Shown piece after piece: positions 49,623-61,600 of a stretch of DNA of 64,000 nt. Each line of letters begins with the position of its first letter. Positions within the stretch are counted from its first letter, which is position 1. The position numbers and the translations under genes were made by a program. The stretch lies in contig NC_067123.1 in the NCBI RefSeq assembly GCF_021347895.1, positions 5,957,828 to 6,021,827 on the forward strand, read 5' to 3'. The notes under the pieces were generated by a model, which was not told the DNA's origin, made no database searches, and was given only the letters and a program-made list of their open reading frames with translations. The DNA is from Acanthochromis polyacanthus. Its lineage: Eukaryota > Chordata > Actinopteri > Pomacentridae.

Positions 49623-52600
49623 TTTTTTCTTTTTGCTAATGTAAAGATATAAGCAAAAAAAGTAAATATTTTTAAAAATAAATACATTTAAATAACACAA
49701 TTTTTCACTCTTTAATATACTTTTAAAAAAGTATATATGTATAACTATAATAAAGATTTTTAAAAATGACATTATTTCTAGTTTTGGTCTGTTCGTCATG
49801 GTTAATTTATGAAGTTTTTTGCTGTTGCTAATTTAAAGCAAAAAATATAAATAAATCTGAATAATATCAATAACAAAATCCCAGTTAAAGCTAAATGCAA
49901 ACAGAAAAGCTGAAATCTGCATAATTAATCAAATCTGCTGCAGGAATTTCAGAAATATATTTGCATGTTTCTAGATTAGTGTAGCTGCAGGCAGGTTGAT
50001 CATCAGTAGCATGTTTCTCCTAACCAGAGACAAGCAAAGACAAGAACGACGACCTGCGGAAACTCAAATTCCCCCTGATCAGGAGCTTAAATGCAAACAA
50101 GACACTGCCAAGAACATAAACGCTCTCTGACGGCGTGCAGCGACAAGATCGGAGCATCTCAGAGCTCTGAGGTGATAGAAACTCATCGTCATCTCAAACT
50201 CTTCATCCTTAACTCTTCATCCTTAACTCTTCGCCTCTGACTCTTCGCCTCTGACTCTTCGCCTCTGACTCTTCGCCTCTGACTCTTCGCCTCTGACTCT
50301 TCGCCTCTGACTCTTCGCCTCTGACTCTTCACCACTAACTCTTCACCTCTAACTCTTCATCTCTAACTCTTCACCTCTAACTCTTCACCACTAACTCTTC
50401 ATCTCAAACCTGCATCAGACCAAAGTGAGTAAATGTGCTCCGTACACTTGCACCACCCTCTGGACGTAGTATTCCCTCCGGGCCGGCTCCCTCTCCCCGT
50501 AGCAGGCCTGCCGGTAGGACTGCCGGTCCCTGCTCAGGTGGACCACCCTGGACTCGGATCCGGACTCGGGCTCCTCGCTCTGGGAGCCGTGGCTGGAGCG
50601 GGCCCTGTAGGAGTTCTGGTGGGGGATGTCCTCACACAGCATGATTACCCGGTCCTCCAGGTCGCTGACGGAGCCGACGGTGCTGCTGGAGGCGCTGTTC
50701 AGACGCCGCTTGGAGTGGAACTTTCTCTTCAGGTTGTACATGTTTGCAGAAAAGTGGAGCTTTCAGAGGGAAAAAGAAAAGCAGCTATGAAGTCATGTTG
50801 GATCCTCCTGTAGCTCCAGCTGCTCCTTAAATCTTCTTCTCTTCTTTCAGCTGCTCTTTTAATCTTCTTCTCTTCTTTCGGCTGCTCCCCACACGTCCTC
50901 CTCCTCCCCAACCCAGAAGGAATCTACAGCGGAGCTCTAAGCGTCGCAGCGTTTTGCTCCGACCTGCCAAGCCTCCGCTCAGCGTAGCTCCAGGGCAGCC
51001 TTTCTCCTCGAATCAAAGCCAAACGCCCTCAGAAGAGGCACGGCGATCATGCCAGCCCCAGCTCTACGCCCCACAGCTCCACCCAGACTGCATGTTTATG
51101 GGAGCAAAAAGTCCTGAAAGCTTCGGTAGCGTCTTAAAAAAACCCTCCAGTTTCCTCAGCAGCTGCGGTCCGCCCGAGTTCCTCGACGCTTGTGGAGAAT
51201 AAAAGAGGAACTGCTTGTGAAATAGGAGCGACGGGAGCGAGTCTGGCCTCATCTGACTCCTCAGAACAGAATAATGAAACACATGCAGGCAGAGGGAATG
51301 TGATTATGCTGCAGGAGGAGCGGAGGAATGTTTCTGTGGCGACTTTAATTCTGAATCACAGCTGAGACCTCCTGATTTATCATCTAGAAGCAGCTTCACA
51401 ACCACATCAGATTCATTTTTTAGAGTTAAAACGACCCGAGCAGCAGAAAACAGGACAGGATGAGGCGTGAACGATCACTTTCTGAACAACATTTAACAGT
51501 TTAAAGTCTGCACTGTAAAAAAAGCTCTGCAAAAACAGTAAAGGTGCTAAAAATATGTTTAAAAAGGTGGAAAAGTTCAGAAACTGTAAATATAAAAGCA
51601 AATATCTGGACAATGATGAATTTTTAACTGATTTAAATGCAGAAAAAAAGTGTAATTTTATGGTCACACACACTGTAAAATACAGATTTTTTTGTAAATA
51701 ATTTTACCAGTTAAGATTTTTAATTTACCAAATATGGGAACATTTGTAAAATAACAATTTAAAATCAAATATTAACAAATATCATTTTCAAATACCAGCA
51801 AATATAAGTAAAATAATGATATTTTTAGATGATTTAAATGCAGTAAAACTATAATTTTATGGTCACACATTTTAAAAAGCAGATTAATGTTTATAAAAAT
51901 ACAGATTTTTTTTTATTTGGACATGATTTACAGTTTTGGTTTTGGTTTAAAATTAATAAATCTTTATTTATTAAAAAACACTATTCAGGCCAGTCCTAGT
52001 TGGATCATGACATTTTCAGATATTTCAAAACAGTAAAACTAATAATTTAATGTAATTTTATGCTCAGACATCGTAAAAGAACACATTTTTGATGTGGATG
52101 TTATGTACAGTTTTTGTTTCACATGTAAATTAACACATTTTTATTGTCTGTAATGTAACAAAAAGAGAAGTTCTTATAAATAACAATTTAATAAGTAATT
52201 TACCATTGTTTCAGTCTTTGTTTTTCATATTTTTCTTTTTAAATTACAGCAAATAGTAATATTTTTACTGATTAAAATACAGTAAAATTGTGCCATTTCA
52301 CAGTCAAAAGTTGTAAAATAATTAATTACTTTTTAAATTTTTTATTTTATTTTTTTATGAGAACATTATACACAGTTTTTGTCGGTTTTTTACAGTTAAA
52401 ATATAAATTATGAGACTTTTTTTCCCCTATGATTTCGCTGGATATCATCGTTAATCTAACAAATATAAAAAAATCTTTAAAATAACATTTAAAAAGATTA
52501 TTCATCATTTTTGGAAATTTTTTTGCTTATTAAGTGTTGAACTTAATAAGCAAAAAAATTTCCAAAATCATGTTTTTCTGGCTGATTTAAATATACCAGC

Positions 52601-55600
52601 ATTCATCAATCCCTAATATACTCAATTTTTCTTTGAAATAATGAAAAATATATGAAAAAATAATGAAAATAAAAGATTAAAAACTGTAAAATAAAATAAT
52701 CAAAATTGATACAAATATAGATTTTTGACATCATTTATAATTTGTCCTGATCTTTATAGCTGAAGCCCTTTTTACTGATTGTTAGTTGGGTTTCTTGGTC
52801 ATTTAAACCCTCAGACTGAGTTTTCCTCTCACCTGTGTTTGTGGATGATGGCGTTGAAGAGTTTCCCGTCTCTCCAGCTGGAGGTGAAGTTGTCGCAGCG
52901 CAGACCCTGGTATCCCTCCACCATCCTCTGGGACCACAGCAGCAGCTTCTCTTTGGCCGTCATGTCGTCCGACTGGCCGTTGACCTGGATGTCCGAGATC
53001 TGAAGGAGTCCAGGAACAGGAGCAAAAGTTCATTTCACGCTCTTCTCAGCAGGTTTTAGCTGTTTGTTAGAGCTTCACCTCTAATTTTCTTCCTTATTTC
53101 CAAGGAAAGTGTCTTTCAAATTAAATGCACAGTAAAAATATCAAAATAAACGTAAAGAGGCAACAGGATGTAGGTGGAGGATTAGCAGCTAGCATGAACA
53201 GAGTGTGAAAAAAAAGAGCACTTCTTTAACAGATATCGAGGAAAATTACAGCTTTTTAAAATTAATGTAGATGTTGACTTTAAAAAAGAGTAAAACATGA
53301 TAATTACATAATGTTTTATAAATGGTAATTTGTATTTTTATAACGTGTAGCTCTAAAATGACAGTTTTGCTGAATGTAAATGACCAAAACATTTCATTAT
53401 TTTGCAGGTATTCGCTGCTATTTTCACAGATTTTTCCAGTCTTTGAACTCTAAGGTATTCCACTGTTTATTCATGTGTTTTCTGGCACTGTGCCACCAGA
53501 CGTTTTACAGCGTGGGCTTATATTTATTAAAAGGTTTCATGGGAAAGCTACTTTTCTGCTCTAAATCTTTTTCTTTGATAAATTAAATCTTGCGCTGAAG
53601 GACGAAGGAAAACTTTCCATTTACACCACTGATTTCTCCCAGATTCCAGATGAGTCACATTTAAACGGGGAAACAGAACTTTTACTCCGAGGACACATGA
53701 TTTCAATTAAACTCACTGTTTTGGACGGAGACAGAGATGCTTTGTGATTACAAAACAGAAATCATACGAGTGGAGATGCCAACGAGACGCCGATCTGACG
53801 GAGTTATGAAAAAAGCTCCAGACTGATTTCTTCAATAAATCCTCTGGCAGCCGGAGACGAATGTTGGAGCTTCAACAGCAGATTATTTTATAGCTGCGAG
53901 GCTCAGCTATGAGTCACAGAAACACACTGCACAAACGTTTCTCATGACGGTAAAGAAACTGAACAGCTTCAGTTTGACCGATGCACCTTCAGGTGAATTG
54001 ATCACAGTTTGGACACGAAAACATGAATTAAGTGTTTGGATTTGGCAGCTGGTGTGACTGTTTCCATTAACCCGTCTGCATTGCATCTATAATCACGATG
54101 CTTTGAACAGTCCTCAGTGTTTGTTTTGGTCTGTGCTCGTTCCAGATGGGTGGAAGTCTCTGCCAAAGTATGCACAAGTTGTAAAAACTGCAACAATCAA
54201 AGGAAACTGTTGGTAAAAATTCTTTTCTTTAACCCTCTGAGTCCCAAAACCTACTGATATGTTTGAAAGGTCTGTTTTTGTTTAGAAAACGTTAACATTA
54301 TCCCATTTATCAGAGCTAGAAACTACAAAAACAGACAGAAATGTTCGATTTTCTACAGTCTTTGAATGCATCATGTGTGTCAAACCAGTTTCCATCATAA
54401 AAAAACAAGCCAAAAATGAAATTATTTTTTTCTACATTTCTTATTTAAAAATGCAAAAAATAAAACATTTCCACTAATCAGATTCTGTAAAAAACAAACA
54501 ATTCTGCAGTCCTCATCGCAGCTGTGAAGCCGACATTAGCTCAGCTGTGACCAACAGTTATGTGCAGGCTGTGTTTACAGAGCAGAGAGGAGATGAGAAG
54601 TAAGATTTAGGGTGAAATAAATCATGTTTAGTCAATAAAATAAATGCAGCATGGCTCAAAAATGACACACAGGAATAAAAACAGCCAAAACTACATCACA
54701 ATCACTGGATTCTACATGTCTCATTACAAAAAAATCGCAAAAAATAAAAGGTTTGCTCTAATCAGAGTCTGTAAAAAAGAAAAAATTCTGTGATCTTCAA
54801 TGCAATTGTAAAGCCATCATTCACTCAGCTGTGACCAACGGTTACGCGACAAGAATTCTGATGATTTCAGGTGAAAGAGGAGACTGAAGGTAAAAAAAAA
54901 CAAACATGTTTGATCAACAAAATAAATGCAGCATGGCTTAAAAACAGTGAGCAGAGGAGCAAGTCGTTAGAGGATACATTCAGCACGGTGACACATCTTT
55001 CTACAGCTGTCAGGGTTCTTCTAAACCAGGGGTCGGCAACCCGCGGCTCTTTCAGCCCTCTGTTGTGGCTCCCTGTAACTTTGGAAAATAAATTGTTCTG
55101 CCTTTCAGGCGCGTTTCAATGCATTTTAATACAGACAGTTTTATTATGAAATTACCGCTCTTATTTTGACGTGTCACTCCACCAGATGTGCTGCTGGGGT
55201 TTTTTCCCCCGGGACATGAGAGCGCTAAGTTGATGCAGAGAAGATGGAGAAGCAACGCCTGTAGTTTCACATCGTTTTGTACTCAAGAATGGCAAGCCTG
55301 TATATTAAAGCTCCACTCCAAGAAAGACACGTCTGGTCTTTGAGTAAAAGTACTCGTGATAGGGTAATACACGTTACTCACAAGAACACGGCAGCAGGTC
55401 AGAGAGTCAGAGGAGTGTCGTCTTGGAAAAATGCAGCGACTTACCGGAGAAAAGTTATTAGCTTAAGATAAATAGATTTTACAAGTTAAATAGACATTCA
55501 CAAAATATTGATTTCCAGCTAACATTACGTAACATGTGAGGTCCAGGAGCAAAAATGACATTAACCAAGTAAGATAAATATTAGTGGTAGGACACAATTT

Positions 55601-58600
55601 TAAAAATGAATCTATCTAATTAGAGGCTTTGTAATTAATTAATCACGACTGATTAACAAGGGCATAGAGGTAAAAAAAGCGATATATGCAGTGTTGTCTT
55701 CATTTTAAATGCCAAAAGGATTTTGCGGCTCCCGGTGTTTTCTTTTCAGTGGGAAACGGGTCGAAATGGCTCTTTGAGTGTTAAAGGTTGCCGACCCCTG
55801 TTCTAAACCGTTAAATATCTATAACATGTGGAGCCTCCATTGTTTCTGGCATTGGTAACGCCTGCGGAGACCTGGAAAAATGTGGGACATGCTGAGAAAT
55901 TCAACTTTTGTGTTTGTCTTTTCTGTGATTTATGCCGTTGTTAGAAGATACATTCAGCACGGTGAAACATCGTTCTGCAGCTGATGTGCAGAGTGGAGTG
56001 AAAGTTTGTAGAGGCTGTAAAAATGTAAACAGACCTCATAAAGGTTCTTTAAAAGCACATGGAGCCTCCACCTGTGGAAACTCGGTAAAACGTTGCATAT
56101 GCTGATTACAGTTCTTTTTTCAATTCTGCAAAACAAGTAACTGCAGAAATTCTACTTTCATTTTTGACTTTTTTTCTATGATGTATGGCATTAGCTAGGA
56201 GTTGCTTCTCTCTACATCTGGATCCAATTTTTTGAAACAAACGTTGGTTTTTTTTAACTTTTTGTGACATAATTAATGAAAGAAATCCAACTTCAGCCTT
56301 CGTCTCTTTATGATTTGTGTCTTTCTATTTGTGCCAAGCAGCACAGAACAGTTTGGAGTTCTTTCCATTTCTAGCCCTGGCTGTTTTGTTCCCATAGAGG
56401 TGCAGGATTTTATGCTGCAGTGAAAAATGAGTCACAGCGAGGAAAAATGTGACAGGAACAGAAAGCTAAAAGCTGCTCAGAGATCAGAGGGTGAAGGAAC
56501 TTCCAGAGCTGCTGAACGTCTCTGACTGCTTAATGACCACTGTCGACTATTTCCAGCGTTTTCTGGGGCATGCCGATGAGTCACAGCAGAACTAATGATT
56601 TCTCTCTTCTTTTCTTTTTACAGGAAAGGGTGGAGGAGGAAAAAAAGATGCCATTTCTTCCTCCTGCTATTTTCCTCTCTGAAAGGGAAGCCCCGCCGCC
56701 CCGACGTGGACGTGGGCATGAAGTGACTCAGATTCTGGATGGAAACTGGACCTGCGCCCTCACAAATTCTTCTCCTGTTACTTTTATTAAAACACAATCA
56801 CCTGAGCACCGGCTAACTCAGCCAAATTGTAAAAAGCTGCAACAATCAGAGGAAATCTTGGACAAAAAGTCTTTTCTTTAAACCCTCTGAGTCCCAAAAC
56901 CTACTGGTGTGTTTGAAAGGCCTGCTTTTGTTCAGAAATCATTAAAATTACACAACATATAAGAGCATGAAATTATAAAAACAGACAGAATTGTCAGATT
57001 TTCTTCAGTCTTTGAATGCACCATGTGTTGGCGAGTTTCTGTCATTGAAAACTGTCTCATAGTTGTGGTATTTTGTTGAAATATTTTTTTCTACTAATTT
57101 CTTTCCCATGTCTTGTTTAAAAAAATGCCAAAAATAAAATGTTTGCACTAATCGGATTCTATCAAAAAATAAAAATTCTGTGGTCCTCATCACTGCTGTG
57201 AAGTCTACATTTAATCAGCTGTGATCAACAGTTATGTGACAAAAATCCTGAGAATTTTAAGGTGAACTGCAGGCAGCGTTTAAATCGAGCAGCGAGGAGA
57301 TTGAACATAAAATACAACAAAATAAATGCAGCACGGCTCAAAAAATGCACACAGAGGAGCAAAAACAGGCAAAAAATGGCTCAAAAATGTCATATTGCAC
57401 CAAAATCACTGTATTTTACATTACTCACTCCAAAAAATTGCAAAAAACAAAAGATCTGCACCTGTTAAGCTCGGAGGAAACTCACTATTGTTTGTGGCGA
57501 CTAAAGACAAAGAAATGTGCGACTGTTTTGCTGAAATAACAGCTGCCAGATGACAAAGTGCATCTAAACTGAAGTTTTGAATGGTACTGCTTGAAGTTGT
57601 TGCTTGAAAAAACAAATAAAAATGTTGACTTTTACGTCATCACAACGGCAGCGAGGGATCGTTTCTGCAGGTTTGAAGTTGAACTGAAGGCTGTGTTCAA
57701 ATCGAGCAGAGGGGAGATTAAATGCAAAATAAAACATCACGGGTCAATAAAATAAATGCAGCATGGCTCAAAAATGGCATACGGAGGGAAAAAACCTGCC
57801 AAAAGCTGGCCTTATAATGTCATATTACATTTAACCCTTTAAGCTTCAGTCAATTCCAGCCGTTTTCAGTACAAAAAAATCGCTAATATTCTATTTTTAA
57901 ATAAAAAAAATTACGAAAAATACAGGGAATATTGGACGCACATCGCGAGGTGCATTTCCTTGAAAACGACCGATTCGTGGATTTTATACCGACTTCAGGA
58001 CATGTTTTGGACAAAATAGTTTACTGGCTTGTGTCATCTGGATGTAAAAGGTTGGATTATGGCCGTTTTTTGTGGAATCTTTTTTTCTGTGTGGAATAAT
58101 AAACCCGGAAATGTGAGTCGCGCTGTGTGCGTTGAAGCCGTGTATAGAGAACGGATGGATGAATATTTGTTTTTGTCGGACAAATGTGTTTTTCTCACCC
58201 GCTGTGGTAATCGCATCTGAAAGTGGTTTATACCGGCGGATTCATGAGAATCTAAGCTTTCCATCGGCGTGTAGTGTTTGTATAATCGGGTTTGCAGCCG
58301 TCGGACATTCTTGAAATTCCTATGCAAATTAGTAGGTGTACCGCCGGCGGTACACCTACGACGCACTGAAGCGTAAAGGGTTAAATCGCTTGGTCTCTGA
58401 CGTGGGCATGAAGTGACTCAGATTCTGGATGGAAACTGGACCTCCGCCCTCCCAGATTCTTCTTCTTCTGTTACTTTTATTAAAACACAATCACCTGAGC
58501 ACCGGTTAGCTGTAAGCTGCACCTGGGGAGCTCGGAGGAAACTCGCTATTGTTTTCGGCGACCAAAAACACAGAAATCTGCATGTGTTTTTCTGGAATAA

Positions 58601-61600
58601 CAGCTGTCAGATGACGAAGTGCATCTAAATTGAAGTTTTTAATGTTTATTTCTTGAAGTTATTGCTTTAAAAAACAAACAAAACTGTCGAGTTTTACGAC
58701 ATGCGGCGGCAGTGAGGGATCGTTTCTGCAGTTTTTAAGTTTTCCGAGTCTCCACGGCAACGCCTCCTCCTCATGGGAACCACTGAGTCACGCTGAGCGA
58801 CGAGGAAAAGGATCCCACAGAACACAACCGTCATTATGGCATCAAAGAATCTCCCAGTACTCCCACTCCTTTTTCCAGTAGAGGATACTCCAACATCAGG
58901 AACACATCTGCTCGCTGACGAACGCCTTCCTCCGCTGTGGCCAACGCTGCCAGAGGTGGTTCGAGCAATTTTATACTGTTTATGTTACATAATAAGGAGC
59001 CCCTGTTTGAGCGAAACCACCACATTTAGACAGAACTTCTGGAGCTGCACCACAAGAAAGAAAAAAAGGTTTTCTCTGGCTTGTGGACATCCGTCTTCAG
59101 AAATGAATGAATAGCTTTTTTCAGTGTTTAGTCTTCTCAAGGACTCGAGAGGTTGTGTATAAACGCCTAAGTGCTACCAAATGTCCAGTAAAACCCATTT
59201 GGAAGCGACTGGCTGTTGGATTCTACTGTATTATAACTGCAGAGTCAACATCGGGATAAGAATCACGACATGGAAGCAAACTTAATTCCAGTGTAAGCAA
59301 AGTCATTCAATGGAAGATGTAGATCTTTTGCAAATAGGGAAACACCCACATGGAGCTCAGGAAATACGAATCAAAGTGGAAGTAAATCCACTTTAAGTAA
59401 TGAAATCTTCTGGTAATGTACGGTAAAACTAGCAGTTACCTGGAAGTGAAGGATGATGGTCCATATCAGGCCCAGGGTCAGCTTGGGGTTTCCATCTGCG
59501 ATGTCATCGTTCCTGATGTTGACCAGTTTGACCTAAAGGATAGTGGATAAAAAACTGTTTATTAGTTTATCTGAACAGCTCACACTCAATCTGAAGAGTT
59601 TCCTGAAGGCAGCTGTGGACAGAAATTAATGCCGAGTTTGTACGATGTGCGATCAAAAAGTTCAGAGACTGGTCTTGTTGCAATGGTTCTAATGGTTTCC
59701 CATTCATCATCTATGCATCATGTTTCCAGCTCCTCATCTGAAAGTTGAGGTTTTGGCTGTTTTATGCAACTCAGGGGCGTCCAGTACAACTTATTGCCTC
59801 TGGAACTCCTGACAAAGTTCAAAATTTATAGTTGTTGATCTAAAATAAAGGTAGATTCAGCAGAATTATGCTGTCTTTTGCACCCCAAATGTTTTCAGAG
59901 ACAACTAGCTTAGCAACGCAGAGAGAAAGTTTCCAAACAAGCCGCCATGTTGGGAACCCAAAAGAAGACAGGCCATGAATTAAGCATTTTCCCAGCCAGG
60001 AGCAGCCAGTATTTGTGCGGTTGTAGGAGGGTGTAGCCTGTACTGGTTTCCTGTTGGAGCATCAGTCAATCATCTATCACCACTCTGCCTAGACGGACAC
60101 CAATCAACACTCTGATGCTGGTAGACGATACCACCATTTGGTTCCAAAAACACATCTGAGGATATGTTTTATAACTGTCATGAGTCAGAAGATCAGGAGC
60201 AGAGCTACACATGTTTTTGTGAACATCGGTGGCTTCATATTTGCCTTTTCACCATGGAGCTCAAACCGGAGCAGAGAACAACCTTCAAACCATCATGTGG
60301 AGGATCATCACTGGTTACCAGAGGTGGATCTTCAGCTACCATCTAGAGAAGAAACAGCAGATTTCACAGTAACACCAGGGGCTGCCCAGTGTTTACCTCA
60401 ACATTTATGTGGCTGTGCACCGTCAATACAGAGCTCTACTGTAACATCCTGAGGTGTTTGAGGATGAACAACCTTAAATGTCTCCTGATGGAACATGGGT
60501 ACTCCCACTGCACTGTAGGACTGCACAGTATGTTAATTCAAGTGGACTGGGATCCATTTTGACAAAAGTCTAGGAGGTTTCAGCTCCAAACTCAGATGAT
60601 GTTTGACATCATTCTACTTCCTGGGAGTGCTATGGGTGCGTCAGGAGCACTGGGAGCAGGGTGTTGTTGCACGAAGAGAGATCATAGGCGGCGTCTCTGG
60701 ATTGATCACATTTTCCTAAAATTAGTAATTCCACTCTGACAGGCTGCTGACTGACACTGACTAATGATATGTGTCATTTCTAGAATGAAAAGTTTTGTTT
60801 TTGTCCAGTTCTGAACTCTGGGATGAACAAGCTTCTTACATTGCAGTATTTTTCTAAACATTACCCTCTTCTTTTATTAAGAATTTTAACTTAAATTTGA
60901 TAAACATGACTACCCAGCTTCACTTATTAGAAATCATTACGGTGTGGCATATTGGTGATCCAGCTCCCATTTTAGGTGGTGTTTCACATAAAAGGACTTC
61001 CAAGGAGTGTTATAAGAGCTGCAGGAGCACTGGGAGCAGAGCAGAGCTGCACAATGAGACTACTTCAGTTACAATTTTTGTTTATTTATAAGCGCAGTGT
61101 CTAAATGTTTTCAATTTCCTTAAATCAAACAATGTTTTGGTGGCAAAAATTAAATCAGGCACAGCTTTAGACAGTTTCTGACTCTGAATTTTCGGTTAAA
61201 TTTCCTTAAATAAAGCATATTACACTGAAAAAACAACAACCATTTACATAATGTTTGCTCTCCACCTGCTCAGCTTGCTAAATTTATCTCTCTGCAACTT
61301 CCTCCTCTTTTTCTATTGAAATTCAACTGGAAGAATCGCGGTTTTGAAACAGTTTGGGAGGTTCAGTGGTACTTTCAGGTGGTGCTTTACATAAAGGGAC
61401 TTCAAAGGAGTGTTATTTTAAAAGTGTTGCAGGAGCCCTGGGAGCAGAGCAGAGCTGCACGATGACACTATTTTAGCTACAATTTTTGTTGTTTTATATG
61501 CACAGTGTCTGAATTTTTGCAATTGCTTCAAATTTAAGTTTTGGTGGCAAAACTTTATTCAGGTATAGTTTTTGACCCTGAATTTTTGAGTCAAATTTCC

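Larger units (their letters stand above)
46647..50445 (-). other. plec intron segment between internal first exon and exon 4
   Basis: Contains an intron repeat-family copy (about 47250-47890), the AT-rich periodic array (48000-49900), a CA/TA microsatellite (49494-49618) and the 14-bp minisatellite (50196-50408). No further exon recognised. Confidence 0.55.
56705..58760. repeat. Direct duplication within the CH-domain intron
   Basis: Sequence from GACGTGGGCATGAAGTGACT to CACCTGAGCACCGG occurs at about 56710-56815 and 58395-58505. The block GCTCGGAGGAAACTC to GAGGGATCGTTTCTGCAG occurs at about 57468-57670 and 58530-58730. Same order in both, so a segment of about 1 kb was duplicated and then broken by the piggyBac-like MITE. 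Confidence 0.75.
53000..59439 (-). other. Large plec intron between CH1 and CH2 exons
   Basis: 6.4 kb holding a hAT element, a piggyBac-like MITE, several copies of an intron-restricted repeat family and a roughly 0.2-kb duplicated block. No exon recognised. Confidence 0.6.

Noticed and set aside
49323..49799. Open frames rich in Tyr/Ile/His/Thr
   Set aside because: Products of the CA/TA microsatellite.
58034..58366. Small gene inside the piggyBac-like MITE
   Set aside because: Frames lie within a noncoding MITE between TTAA-flanked ends and match no transposase motif.
59640..60540. Tc1/mariner element
   Set aside because: A short stretch resembles mariner-type ends, but no partner inverted repeat, TA duplication or transposase motif could be placed.
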